Under the pieces are notes generated by a model. It made no database searches. It worked only from the letters and a program-made list of their open reading frames with translations, and had not been told where the DNA came from. The position numbers and the translations under genes were made by a program. DNA of 64,000 nucleotides from Haplomitrium mnioides (Eukaryota > Marchantiophyta > Haplomitriopsida > Calobryales), in contig JBNGIS010018088.1 of the NCBI GenBank assembly GCA_049999725.1, positions 1 through 64,000 of the forward strand. Direction: 5' to 3'. Positions 53,733-64,000 of this stretch are shown here, piece by piece. Position 1 is the stretch's first letter, and each line of letters opens with the position of its first letter.

Positions 53733-56688
53733 TGTGAGAGCATGGTTTCTGACAGAAGGTGAGAAACGGCTTGAAAGAGTCTCTTCTGCGCAGTGGAGTG
53801 AGAGGGAAATGGTAAAGCTTCAAGTTTTGGGCTAATAAGTGTAAAGTTGTCAAAATGTAGGGACCAGAGGGACATTTTGGATGTAGTAGACCAAGGAGAG
53901 AAGGCTGATCCACAAGGAAGTTGGTCTTTCTTAGTGAAGAAAAAAAATTCTTATAAAACCAATCTAAGTATTGAGAGCCAGCCAACCCCTATCTATCTAT
54001 TTCTATTATATGTGTTGATGGACAACTTGCTCAAGAGCCATGTGAAGAGAATCGATGGAAGTCGGTGCCCTGAACTAGGTCTATCCAGGGGCAGGGAAGA
54101 TAAGCGGTGGCCTTACACTCCTGTGGGGTTGCCTCTCGAAAGGAAGTAAGTGTGGAATGTTTATATAGTGCTTCGAAGTTGTTGGGGAGGACTCATGGGA
54201 TAAATGACGAGGCTCTGCTGTGATCACCCAGAAGGAAGGAAGATCTGACCCGTGATGAATGATCAACTTGTGATGAATGTGTTGATAATGAGGAATTTGA
54301 TGTGAAGAATTAATCAGTGAAGAAATTGAATCGGCCTGTAGAGAAGGATTCAGAAGATTTGAGTGATGGATCCTCTTACTGCGATCAAGGGTCTCGAAAC
54401 AATATTGCAAACTATAGATTTGTGGGAAATTAAGCTAGAGGAGGAATCCACCTGCAAGATGTAATAAGGAATCATCACGAAGAATCGATTATGAAGAATC
54501 ACTTGTGAGCAGATTTCCTTTAAGCAATTGATGTGCAAATTGCCGTGCGAGTAATTGGGTGTGAAGGAAAAATTGCGAGGGATTCTTTTAAAAATAAGGA
54601 TGAATATCCTACGACCAATGATCTCTTACGAATAATCGACCTGAAAAGAATTACTCGATGTGACAAATGATCTGATATGGAATAAGATCCATGCGAACGA
54701 ATTAATGTTAAGTTTTGGAAGTAAAGCTCTGCGAGGAATGGAGAACGAAAGATGATGTGAATGTTAGTGGTGATGAAGGCCGTGATGAAACAGAATGTGA
54801 AGTTTTGGAAAAGAGTTCTGCGAGGAGGCTATTGGCGTTGTCAAAGGATTCTGTTGTAGTTAGGAAATGTGAAGAATGTCTCTGCGAGGAATCGAACTGA
54901 AGGTCTGCTGCGAGGTGGAAATCGAACGAGCTGCTGTGCGAACTGTTTGAATTGGAAGGAATTAAATTTTAAGAGGAATAAGTAAGATTTGAAAGCAAGC
55001 GGAGGAAAGATCCGAAGGGTCCGTGGTCCGAAGAAGGTGTCGGAACCGCGCCTTCCGATGTGGGATGCCTCAATTAAAGGGGTTCCAATCCATCTTCTGT
55101 TGTGAGATACCCCAGTTAAGAGGGTTCCGATGAGTGTCCTTGTGGGGATCCAAAGTGGAGATCTCCGGGTAAGTTGGTTCTGTGTGGGGTTCCAAAGTGG
55201 GGATCCTCAGTTAGAAAGGTTCCGTTCCGAGGCGTTTGACAGTAGTATAATTGGTGAAACAGTGATGAAACGAAGCGGTGATGGATGAAACGGTGACTTG
55301 TTGGCATTCCGTGCAATAAGGATTGTTGCAGGAAGGCGAGCGAGGAGAGAAAAGTCGAAACAGCTATTTGGTGGAATTCGAAAAGTTTGAAATTAAAAGG
55401 GAGAGGAAGTGAAGAGTTAGTGAAAGTTCAAAAATTAGCATAAGAACAAATGCTAGCAATTAGTTCTTATGGTAAGCAAAGCTAGTTTAAGTTAGTGAAA
55501 GCGAGTTGTTTAGTTTAAGAACACACTGCGAGTTGTTAGTTCTTATCCGAAACTTAGTGAGGGAAAGTTAGCACGTAGAGAAGTAAGTTAGTTTGGTTTG
55601 GAACTATTATGACTGTTATTGTCAGTTGAGGAAGACAAGGGGTTCAAGCCTGTTGGCGAGTTCCTGTTCTGTTGGTTGTCTCATTGTACATGTGTGCTTC
55701 AAGTAAAGTTTATGAGATTCTTGTCTGTGAGGTCCCCTTCTCTTGGTGGAAATTGTAGATTTAAAAAGGGCAGCTTGATGAAGGAACAAGGAAATTGAAG
55801 TTAGAGTTGATTGGTGAATATTTTGCAGGTTTGCAATTGAAGAAATTAGTCAAATTGCATTAGAGAAGTGCATGTTAGGGGGTGCCTGAGTGTGTATAGT
55901 TATTCTGCTCGTGGGTATGGGTTTTGAAGTTCCAGATTGTGATTTGTGGGAGGTTAAGTGGCAAATCAATTCTACTTTAAGCTTTGTTTTGTTCTATGTG
56001 TGTATGTATGTTAGTTTGTTAAATCTTAAAGAGAGAACCTTCTGTGATTCTCTAGTTAGTGGATACTGGTTGGTGGGTTGCAGTAGAGCAAGGAGTGCTC
56101 AAGATTGTATGTGCCTAGAGAATAGTTGGGCATTTCACAAACAAACTGAGTAGTGGATGGTTGGAGGAACAACAAGTGGATGTGAGATCAGGAGGGTCAT
56201 TCCGTAGTTGAATTCTCAGCATCAAGCTCTAGGAAATATTGGGTTGGAGTGGCTTGAGTATCCAGTTTGAGGGAAGTAAGGTGAAGTAATGAATGTAGGT
56301 ACTCGAGTGTTGGTTTGAGAGTTTCAAGCAAGTTGGATAATTGGTTGCTTGGGGACTTCTCTGATATAGCTCAAGTTTAAAATCAGCCTGTGCATTAGCT
56401 TTCTTATCCTAGAAATGTCAGTCATATAGTTTGAGTAATTCTTAGCTTTTGTTCTATTATATTGAGTAGTAGAAGTGGTTTGTGGGTATGGTTTTGTAGA
56501 GAAAGTGTGGTCAGACCTAGAGTGGAGAGAGATCCATCTTTGAATTGATAGAGTGTAATTTCAGAACTCTATAAAGAATCTAGAAAGTTGGTAAAAGTGA
56601 ATTAAGAGCAGATTTCTATATAGATCTTGCGTGGTTTGGTCTTTGGGTGTGCTTTTTGGGGCTGGAGTGCCACTGCTGTGCTACGACG
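53733..56688 (+). repeat. Gypsy-1 3' LTR
   Basis: 2956 bp, collinear with 40736-43741; the final base is G instead of A (CTACGACG). It lacks a ~68-bp stretch present near 42350-42417 of the 5' LTR. Confidence 0.9.
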
Positions 56689-56693
56689 GTCTT
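56689..56693. repeat. Right target-site duplication of gypsy-1
   Basis: GTCTT, identical to 40731-40735; the gypsy-2 LTR continues immediately after. Confidence 0.85.
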
Positions 56694-56708
56694 TGAGAGT
56701 CTTTTACA
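56694..56708 (+). repeat. Gypsy-2 5' LTR, last 15 bases
   Basis: TGAGAGTCTTTTACA completes the LTR cut by gypsy-1 at 40735; the gypsy-3 LTRs show the same sequence joined. Confidence 0.8.
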
Positions 56709-56709
56709 T

Positions 56710-56726
56710 TGGTATTAGAGCTATGG
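56710..56726 (+). promoter_or_regulatory. Gypsy-2 primer binding site (initiator tRNA-Met type)
   Basis: TGGTATTAGAGCTATGG, one base after the LTR; the common plant form is TGGTATCAGAGC. Gypsy-3 has the same site on the reverse strand at about 62866-62878. Confidence 0.8.
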
Positions 56727-56734
56727 TTCATTTT

Positions 56735-57450
56735 TTGTGGTGTGTTATATAGAGAATCAAAAGTTAGTGGTTCAAGCAATGTTACAATGGCTTGAACATC
56801 TTTCACGGCTTTTGGAAGAAAGAATGAAAGAAGAAGCAACTTTTTGATAAGAAGAGAGTTATAGACAATTTCCAACACCAACATCATATGATAAGAGGAT
56901 GATTTGTAGTGCGTTTGAGAACTTCATATTCGATTGTAAGCAATATTTTGAAGCTACAAACAAAAGAGAAGATAGTCAACGAATTTTATTAGCGACAAGT
57001 CAACTAGAAGGAGTTGCAAGGACTTGGTGGAGATATTAAATAGAACAAACACAAGTTGGTTTTGTTGCTCATATTGTTTTTTGGTGTAAATTCAAATAGG
57101 TAGTGATTTCAAGATTTAAGGTTGTAGATGATTCAAAAGTTGCAAGAGATTGATTGGCCGAATTGAAGCAATTTGGTACAGTGAGAAGCTATGTTGCACA
57201 TTTTTAAGATACAATTATGTAAATTTTTGATATAAAAAAAGAAGAAGCATTAGACCGCTTTGTTTGGGGATTGAAGCCTCTCACAAGAGAGGAAGTTACA
57301 ATGAGAGAGCCTACTCAATTAGAAGAAGCAATGTGTATTACTGTAGAGCGACATGACTCATTACTTACTACAACAAAAGCTAGGTCGTGTCCTCAACTAT
57401 TTGAACAACGTACTCAAACTTTGCAAGCTCTAATGGAATTGAAATTCTAA
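56735..57450 (+). pseudogene. Gypsy-2 gag
   Basis: Matches gypsy-3 gag almost motif by motif: SAFENFIFDCKQYFEATN, SQLEGVARTWWRY (about 56998-57036), a QFGTVRSYVAHF block and EALDRFVWGLKP (about 57245). This is the Retrotrans_gag core. At least four stops are present. No zinc knuckle is evident. Confidence 0.8.
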
Positions 57451-59498
57451 GAAGAACTTAAGGTACCTTGTTCCATCTTGATGGTATGATTTAGAAGCAC
57501 TCTTCTAAAATGTTGGTGGATAGTGTCTGTTCTGAAAATTTTATATCACTGCATTTTGGTAAGATAATCAAAGAAAAATTTAGTCCTATCAAAAGGAGTG
57601 TTGTGACTATGGTTGATGACCAATAGCGTGACGTGTTTTGCTCTTAAAAACAATTCCTTCTAAGAATTGGAAAAGAGTATGCGAAATTTATACAATTTGT
57701 TATTGTATATGTGCAATATGACATGATTTTAGGGTTGCTTAGACTTGAACATTGATCCGCTCAATTTGATTGGACAAAACAACATATTCAAGTTACCTCA
57801 CAAGGTAAGAAATTTCTTTTGGGGTGCTCAACACCATTGGTGAAGAGGCCTAAATCAACTAAGCATGTTAATTTAATAGAGCAACAATTGTTTTTCTTTG
57901 CTTTTTGAATCAACTCATCATGGACTTGAGTAAGGAGGGAGGGAAAAATGTCCCTACCGCAATGTTGGAGTTTTTGGATGTGTTTTTGGAGGATTTGCCA
58001 AAGGAGTTACCAGATGATCGAGGAATGTCTTTTTTTATTGAGTTGATACCAAAAAGTACTTCTTATAATTGACTTATTTTTCGATTATCCCCACAAAAAT
58101 TAGAAGAGCTTGGAAATGTCTCCACAGATCTTCTTCAGAAGGATTTTATTGAACATAGTACTTTTCTTTGGAGAGCTTTGATATGTTTTGTATTGATAAA
58201 AGATGGTGGATTTTGTCTTTGTCAGATTATTGAGGTTTGAACAATCAAACAATGAAGAATGCTAATACTCTACCTTGTATTGATGATTTGTTGGATCAAT
58301 TTAGTAGAGCATGATTTTTTCCTAAGTTGGATCTTTGAAGTTGCTATTGGAAAATTTCTATCAAGCTAAGTAAATTGCCAAAGACAACTTTTCGTATAAA
58401 ATAAGGGCATTTTGAGTGGAAGGCTCCTATATTTGGCCTTATTAATGCTCCAACAATATTCATGGTTCAAATGCATTAAGTTTTTGATGGTTTATTAGAT
58501 AATTCAGTGTTGGTGTTTTTTGACAATATCTTTATCTTTAGTAAAAGTGATGTTGAGTGTTGTGATTATCTCAAAGAAGTATTGCAATGACTACACAATT
58601 AGAAGTTTTATTGCAAGTAGTCTACGTGTGAGTTTTCGAAGCAAGAGATGACTTACTTGAGACATAAAGTGTTTGTGAATGGCATCAAGATGGGAGAAGA
58701 GAAAATTAAGGCTAATGCGGAGTGGCCAACACCAAAGGATGCAAATAATGTTCAAGATATCAATGGATTGGAAAATTTTTATCGAAGATTCATCCATTGC
58801 CATGTTTATATTGCTCTACCACTTCCGTTTCTGCTAAAAAAAGAGGCAAAGTTTCAATGGACGACCAAAGAGCAAGAGGCATGTCAATGGCTCAAGGATG
58901 TGGTGTCTTCTTTTCCAATTCTACAACTATATGATCCAAAGGCACATTGTATAGTTGATTTTGATGCATTTAATTTTGCTATTGGAGCAGTTTTACAACA
59001 AGAATTTGATAATGGACTTCATCCGATTGCCTTTGTATCACACCAACTAAATGCAGTAGAGAAATTTTATTTTTGCAAGGGATTTAGAGAAATTGGTGAT
59101 GGCTAATGCTACCAAGGTTTGGAGACACTATCTTTTAAGAAAGCATGTACTTATGCACACCAATCACAAACCCTTGCTCCAATCAATTCACTTGGAAAAT
59201 ATAACAATTTGTCATTATCGATGGGATGATCAGCTACAACTCTTTGATATCAAGTTGGAGTATAAGCTGGGAAGGTTCCATACCATTTCTAATACATTGT
59301 CATGAAGACCGGATCATCAATTAAATACAATGGAGGTTGCGAATGTTAGTATATTGCATTTTGATGAAGCAACCAGTAATGATTTTTGACAAAAAGTTGC
59401 ATGAAGATGCCTTCTTTTATCTTGTTAATGCACGTTCAGCGATCAAAGATAATGAGTACTATGTCTTTTCCATTCATAATGTTATTCTTTATCAAGGC
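57451..59498 (+). pseudogene. Gypsy-2 protease, reverse transcriptase and RNase H
   Basis: Protease remnant KMLVDSVCSENFISLHFGK (about 57508; Asp-Ser retained, the next Gly replaced). Reverse transcriptase starts near DVFLEDLPKELPDDRG (57977), with ELIPKSTSYN, and the active-site motif reads FFDNIF (about 58519), Asn replacing the second Asp. RNase H region: NGLENFYRRFIH (58766), FQWTTKEQEACQWLKD (58852), LHPIAFVSHQLN (59018), HTNHKPLLQSIHL (59157) and KLEYKLGRFHTISNTLS (59251). An integrase linker follows up to LYQG, where gypsy-3 inserts at 59499. The frame is broken many times. Confidence 0.85.
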
Positions 59499-59879
59499 TG
59501 TAAAAAAACTGAAGGACCAAATCCAACTCAATAAGAACTCATAGTGAACTCTAATAGAGTTCTTCAACCAAATGCCAATAAGGTAAGCAAAAGCCAAGTA
59601 ACCAAAGATCCCAAGTGATTCGAGAGGAACTCCAGAATGACAAGTGGGGCTATGAAGCCCTTCTATTTATACAAGAGAAGAAGGTGTCATTTCCCTTCCT
59701 TTACTTACAAGTCACTTCCAATTTCAGCCCTAAAAGTGACCATATACTACTGCACTTAAAGTAACTTAAAAAACATGTAATGTTAAAATGATTTCAACCC
59801 TAAAAGTGATCCTCTACCACTTCCTTCACTCCTCTCTATTTTCTTATAAATAGCACAACATTATGCTTGTACTATTACA
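59499..59879 (-). repeat. Gypsy-3 3' LTR
   Basis: Reverse-strand TGTAATAGTACAAGC to TTTTTTTACA (381 bp), inverse of 40297-40735. Confidence 0.88.
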
Positions 59880-60007
59880 TAATTCCTGACTTTTAATCAA
59901 TAATGTTCTCGTCATGATATATAGTTTCAAATAATCAAATAGCCTCTAGAGCATTGTTGAGGTTTGAACAAGGCTCCGTAGTAGCAACATGAAGCAAATA
60001 TCCCTTC

Positions 60008-60170
60008 CATAAAACTTTATATTGAACTTGAGGATGTTGCCCATGCTTGAAGACTCGTTTAGCCAAAATACAATACACCTCATATTCTTCATGATTAATA
60101 AAAACTATAGGCTGAAGAGGAATTTGAACACAGTTTGGAAAAGAAGAAAGACTAGAAAGAAAAGGCTTAA
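60008..60170 (-). pseudogene. Gypsy-3 chromodomain
   Basis: On the reverse strand: EEYEVYCILAKRVFKHGQ, QYKVLWKGYLLHVATTEP and a closing NLNNALEAI. This matches the chromodomain pattern (E-V-E-x-I-L, V-K-W-K-G, T-W-E-P, N-L). It places gypsy-2 and gypsy-3 among chromoviruses, whose integrases are thought to be guided to chromatin by this domain. The Trp of the T-W-E-P box is missing. Confidence 0.75.
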
Positions 60171-61645
60171 ATTTAGAGACATGGAATCTTCTTCATATGG
60201 AGAAGAATATCAAATTTGTACACAAAAGGAGAAAAAACTTGAGAAATTGAGAAAGGACCAATCCAAGCTAGAGATAACTTACCGACCTGAGTGTCTAAAG
60301 ACAAAGGAAGATTATGAGTAGAAATCATAACTTTCTCATCTAAAACATAAGAGAAATCATGATGATGCTCATTGACATATTTTTTTGCCAATTTTAAGCA
60401 ATATGAAGATGGTTTTGTGCATCTTACAATGAGAAAGATAAATGAGACAAAAAAGTAGAAAGACTTGGAACATTGGAAGAAGAAGGAAAAAAGCAAACCA
60501 TCAAGAATAAGAGGATGCTGACTTGAATTGAGAAAGAAAGGAGAAAATCCAATACTTTCTTGTTTGAAGTTGTTGTATGCAAATGCCACATCCAATAAAA
60601 AACTATCCCAATCCGTAAGATGAACGCTGATAAACGCTCAAAGCATATTCTCCATAGTGTGTTTCACATGTTTAGTTTGCCCATCTGCTTGAGGATGATA
60701 AACCATAGATATAGATAGTTTGGTACCCAAAAGTGTGAACAACTCTTGCCAAAACTTCCCAATGAATTGTGGATTTCTATCAAATATTAACACCTTTGGC
60801 ATTCCATGATAACCAACAACTATATCAAAATAAATCTTTGTCAATTGTGGAGCATCCATTGTATCCACCGTCGCTGCTAGATTAATCTGTTTGCTTAGCT
60901 TATCCACAAACACCACAATAGCAAGAAACCCACGAGGTTTGGTTGGAAGCGAAGTGACAAGATCTAAACTTACATGTTCCCAATAAGTAGTAGAAATTGG
61001 TAGTGGTTGAAGAAGGCTAGCTGGTTTTTGATTTGAAGCCTTGTTTTGTTGATAACTTTCACAAGCATGAACAAACCCACGAACATCTCCAGCTAGATTT
61101 GACCACCACCAAGTGTGTTGAAGCAACTCTATAGTCTTGTCTACATTAAGATACCTAGAGATTGGAATGTCATACGCTTCTTGTAAATGAATTATTTGAA
61201 GCTCATAATCTTGTAGAGCATATATTTGATGGCCTTGATAGAGAAAACCATCCCGAATAGAAAATGTATGATACTCACTATCTTTGATTGCCAAATGTGC
61301 TCTAACAAGATTGGAGAAGGCATCTTCCTGCAACTTTTGTCAAAAGTCGTCACTAGTTGCTTCATCAAGATGTAATATACTAACATTTGCAACCTCTAAT
61401 ATATTTAGTTGATGATCCGGTCTCCGTGATAATACATCAAGAATGGTGTGGAACCTTCCCAACTTGTACTCCAACTTGATATCAAAGAGTTGTAATTGAT
61501 CTTCCCATTGATGATAACAACTAGTCATATTTTTCAAATGAATTGACTAGAGCAAAGGGTTTTGATTAGTGTGCATAAGTACTTGTTTTCATAAAAGATA
61601 GTGTCTCCAAACCTTGGTAGCATAAACCACCGCCAACTACTTTCT
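60171..61645 (-). pseudogene. Gypsy-3 RNase H end and integrase
   Basis: Longest intact stretch is 61333-60638 (231 codons). Order: HTNQNPLL and KLEYKLGRFHTILDVLSRRP (end of RNase H), then integrase zinc-binding LLQHTWWWSNLAGDV and CESYQQNKA, core WEHVSLDLVTSLP (first Asp), PKVLIFDRNPQF (second Asp), QADGQTKHVKHTM (position of the catalytic Glu, here Lys/His), then WDSFLLDVAFAYN and the C-terminal LSLAWIGPFSISQVF. The usual third acidic residue (Q-T-E-R) reads Q-T-K-H, a key loss. A stop at 60637 separates the two halves. Confidence 0.85.
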
Positions 61646-61854
61646 ATCCCTTCTTACTCAAGTCCATGATGGGCTTGATCCAAATAGAAAAGACAGACCA
61701 CTCTTGGCCCACTAAATTAATATGTTAAATGATTTAGGCTTCTTCACCAACGGTATTGAACACCTCAAAAACAATTTTGTACCTTGAAAAGTAACTTGAA
61801 TCTGTTGCTATACCCAATCAAATTGAGCGGCTTGATCTTCAAGTAATAACAACC

Positions 61855-62118
61855 CTAAAATAATGTCATATTGTACATAGGCAATAACAAATTGCATAGA
61901 TTCCACATACTCTTTCCAATCCTTAGAAAGAATGGCTTTTGAGAGCAAAAAACGTCATGTTTTTTGCCTTTGGCCATAGTCACAACACTCCCTTTGATAG
62001 GCCTAAATTTTTCTTTGATGATCTTAGCAAAACGTAGTGACAAAATGTTTTTAGAGCTCCCACTATCTACCAACATTCTACAAGAGTGCTCCTCAATCAT
62101 ACTGTCAAGATTGAACAA
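61855..62118 (-). pseudogene. Gypsy-3 aspartic protease
   Basis: MLVDSGSSKNILSLRFAKII gives the intact catalytic Asp-Ser-Gly; the frame is open for 87 codons. Reverse transcriptase should follow, but the sequence passes at about 61650-61690 straight into the late RNase H. Confidence 0.85.
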
Positions 62119-62178
62119 GGTACTTCAAGTTCTTGTCGAAATTTTAATTCCATTAGAGCTTGTGAAGTTCTAAGTATG

Positions 62179-62770
62179 TCATTCAAATGGTTGAGAACGT
62201 GGTACAACTTCGATAGTGATAAGTAATGAGTCATGTTGCTCCACCATGCGCATTTTTTCTTCTAATTGAGTAGACTCTCTCATTGTAACTTCCATTCTTG
62301 TGTGAGGCTTTAATCCCCAAACAAAGCGGTCTAGTGCTTCTTGTTCTCTTATATTAATCAATAATTTGCATAATTGTATCTTGAAAATATGTAACATAGC
62401 TTCTCACTGTACCAAGTTGCTTCAATTTGTCCAATCGATCTCTTGCTACTATAGAAGCATTTACAACTCTAAATCTTGAAATCATCGCTTCTTTGAATTC
62501 ACGTGAAGAAACAATAAGAGCAACAAATCCACATTGTGCTTGTTCTATTTGATACCTCCACCAAGTATTTGCAACTCCTTCTAATTGACTTGCCGCAAAC
62601 AAAATTTTTCGACCATCTTTTTGAATGTTTGTAGCCTTAAAATATTGCCTACAATCAAATATGAAGTTCTCAAATGCACTACAAACCACCTTCCCATCAT
62701 ATCCTTTTGGCATTGGAAATTGCCCATAACTTTCCTCTTCTAAAAAAGTTGCTCTTTCTTTCATTTTCAC
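62179..62770 (-). pseudogene. Gypsy-3 gag
   Basis: Two frames joined by a shift near 62360: 62770-62354 with CSAFENFIFDCRQYF, SQLEGVANTWWRYQIEQ and LKQLGTVRSYVTYF; and 62397-62179 with EALDRFVWGLKPHTRMEV. Only one break, so less decayed than gypsy-2 gag. Confidence 0.85.
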
Positions 62771-62878
62771 TTCTAGAAGGCATGAAAGATATTCAAGTTA
62801 TTGTTCTATTGCTTAAATCACCACCTCTTGACTCTCCATCTAACTCACCACCAAAAGGAACTATAGCTTTGATACCAA

Positions 62879-63184
62879 TATAAAAGCTCTTAGACTAAAT
62901 CCAAATGAGTAAGAACTCATAGTGAACTCTAATAGAGTTTTTCAACTAAATCCCAATAAGGAAAGCTAAAGCTAAGTAACCAAAGAACCCAAGTGATTTG
63001 AGAGGAACTCCAGAATGAGGAGTGGGGCTATGAAGCCCTTCTATTTATACAAGAGAAGAAGGTGTCATCCTCCTTCATTCACTTACAAGTTAAAACAATT
63101 TCAACCCTAAAAAAACCACTACCACTTGCTTCACTCCTCTATATGTTCTTATAAATAGCACACCATCATGCTTTTGTTATTACA
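62879..63184 (-). repeat. Gypsy-3 5' LTR
   Basis: 306 bp, inverse of the gypsy-2 LTR, shorter than 59499-59879 because of a deletion around 63090-63130. The primer site lies next to it (about 62866-62878, reverse strand). Confidence 0.85.
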
Positions 63185-64000
63185 AATGGCATCAAATGTA
63201 TGTTCCACAAGATGATGCATTTCAAATAGCTTGTTTACAAGAAGCACATGACATTCCAGTCTCTAGGCATCTTGGGGTAGACAAGACTATGGAGTTGCTT
63301 CAACACATTTAGTGGTTGCAAAACCTAGCTCGAGATGTTTGTAGCTTTCTTCATTCTTATGAAAGTTGTCAACAAAACAAGGCTACAAATCAAAAACCGG
63401 TTGGTCTTCATCAACCATTACTAATTCCTACTACTTGGTGAGAACATATAAGTTTAGATCTTGTTATTTTGCTTCCAACTACTCTCATGGGTTTACAATC
63501 ATTGTGGTGTTCGTGGATAAGCTAAGCAAACAAATTCATCTAAAAGCCATGATTTCAAGATTTACTCTACAATCGGTAAAAATTAACTTTGATATAGTTT
63601 TTCGATATCATGGAATGCCAAAAGTGTTAACATCTGATAAAGATCCACGATTCACTTAGAAGTTTTGGTGAGAGTTATTCACACTTTTAGGTATCAAGCT
63701 ATCTATGTCTACGACTTATCATTCTCAAATAGTAAGGCAAGCTGAACGTGCAAATTGCATTGTGAAGAATATGCTTTGAGTGTTTATCAATGTTCATCAC
63801 ACGGATTGAGATAGTTTCTTACCGATTGTGGAGTTTGCATACAACAACTCCAAACAAGCAAGTACTAAATTTTCTCCTTTCTTTCTTAATTTTGGTCAAC
63901 ATCCTCTTGTTCCCGATGGTTTTCTTTATCCTTACTCTTCCAATGTTCCAAGTCTTTCTATATTTTTGTCTGGTGTATCTTCCTCTTTGCAAGATGTTAG
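63185..64000 (+). pseudogene. Gypsy-2 integrase (continues beyond window)
   Basis: Resumes after gypsy-3: DDAFQIACLQEAHDIPVSRH, LGVDKTMELLQHI, HSYESCQQNKATNQKP (zinc-binding His/Cys), ISLDLV (first Asp), and a frame-shifted HGMPKVLTSDKDPRF (second Asp, about 63610-63655). The catalytic Glu region near 63730 reads QAERAN. Several frameshifts; the C-terminus and 3' LTR are outside the window. Confidence 0.8.

Larger units (their letters stand above)
40736..56688 (+). mobile_element. Athila/Tat-like Ty3 element gypsy-1 with 3-kb LTRs
   Basis: Complete element: 5' LTR 40736-43741, tRNA-Asp primer site, gag-pol remnants, polypurine tract, 3' LTR 53733-56688, flanked by GTCTT duplications. Very long LTRs, a tRNA-Asp primer site and an integrase C-terminus of the GDLVLLYDS...RWMGPYVV type, without chromodomain, fit the Athila/Tat lineages. 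In two hand-compared LTR stretches differences ranged from about 2.5% to 15%, mostly transitions, so the insertion is old. A second LTR element sits in its integrase. Confidence 0.88.
59499..63184 (-). mobile_element. Ty3 chromovirus-type element gypsy-3, reverse strand, inside gypsy-2
   Basis: Reading leftward: 5' LTR 63184-62879, primer site, gag, protease, RNase H, integrase, chromodomain, 3' LTR 59879-59499. Both LTRs match the gypsy-2 LTR. Gypsy-2 integrase reads LYQG before and continues after the insertion. The flanks (AAGGC at 59494-59498; AATGGC at 63185-63190) look like an imperfect target duplication. Nearly the whole reverse transcriptase has been deleted, so the copy cannot move on its own. 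Confidence 0.85.
40297..64000 (+). mobile_element. Ty3 chromovirus-type element gypsy-2 (interrupted, runs off window)
   Basis: Starts with an LTR beginning TGTAGTAGTACAAACATTATG at 40297. The LTR is interrupted at 40736-56688 by gypsy-1 and ends at 56708. A tRNA-Met type primer site, gag, protease, reverse transcriptase, RNase H and integrase follow, with gypsy-3 inserted at 59499-63184. The 3' LTR is outside the window. Gypsy-3 belongs to the same family and shows the chromodomain that this copy would carry beyond 64000. Confidence 0.8.

Overview
This window is nuclear DNA from a land plant, made almost entirely of nested, decayed transposable elements. The evidence for a plant is the element set (Athila/Tat-like Ty3, chromovirus Ty3, Ty1/copia, MULE) and a pseudogene of the chloroplast Hsp70 with a transit-peptide-like N-terminus. 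AT-rich sequence, old insertions and absence of any intact host gene suggest a large-genome lineage such as a gymnosperm or fern, but the species cannot be fixed from the sequence. No RNA gene, CRISPR array or intact host gene was found.

The main discovery is a large cut-and-paste-type DNA transposon family with three representatives: the left end of copy Z (1-828, pointing left), copy A (829-8949, left part missing) and copy B (23678-34781, 11.1 kb, both ends present). B has imperfect ~40-bp terminal inverted repeats and a 5-bp target duplication (TAAGA). It sits inside a copia RNase H gene whose reading frame resumes on the other side. Each full element carries two divergently transcribed, intron-containing genes around a shared ~0.46-kb promoter region. 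The leftward gene has the motif series of an RNase H-fold, DUF7869-like putative transposase. The rightward gene encodes a ParB-like segment followed by a bacterial-type beta-class N6/N4 DNA methyltransferase (motif IV DIPYG, then motif I DLCCGSRT). Introns and subterminal regions are filled with palindromic arrays, including a 24-bp unit made of two 12-bp palindromes. Both copies carry stop codons and are not functional as they stand.

Layout. 1-8949: Z nested in (or inverted against) A. 8950-~13865: 3' part of copia-1, interrupted upstream by A; its reverse transcriptase carries two arrays of coding repeats. ~13866-19680: unresolved purine-rich repeats, the Hsp70 pseudogene (15690-16470), short tandem repeats and a reverse-strand copia gag scrap. 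19681-~35683: copia-2 with both LTRs, split by transposon B. ~35684-39560: intergenic repeats, including a ~58-bp satellite (36580-37840) and a ~69-bp repeat (38210-38640). 39570-40250: MULE transposase remnant. 40297 to the window end: chromovirus Ty3 element gypsy-2, inserted in the MULE. Gypsy-2 is interrupted in its 5' LTR by gypsy-1 (40736-56688; Athila/Tat-like, ~3-kb LTRs, tRNA-Asp primer site, TSD GTCTT) and in its integrase by gypsy-3 (59499-63184, reverse strand, same family as gypsy-2). Gypsy-1 is in turn interrupted in its integrase by a 3.9-kb probable solo LTR (48826-52762, TSD AGCAC). A 10-base assembly gap lies in a TA microsatellite at 52871-52880.

Order of events read from nesting: MULE, then gypsy-2, then gypsy-1 and gypsy-3, then the solo-LTR element inside gypsy-1; separately copia-1 before A before Z, and copia-2 before B.
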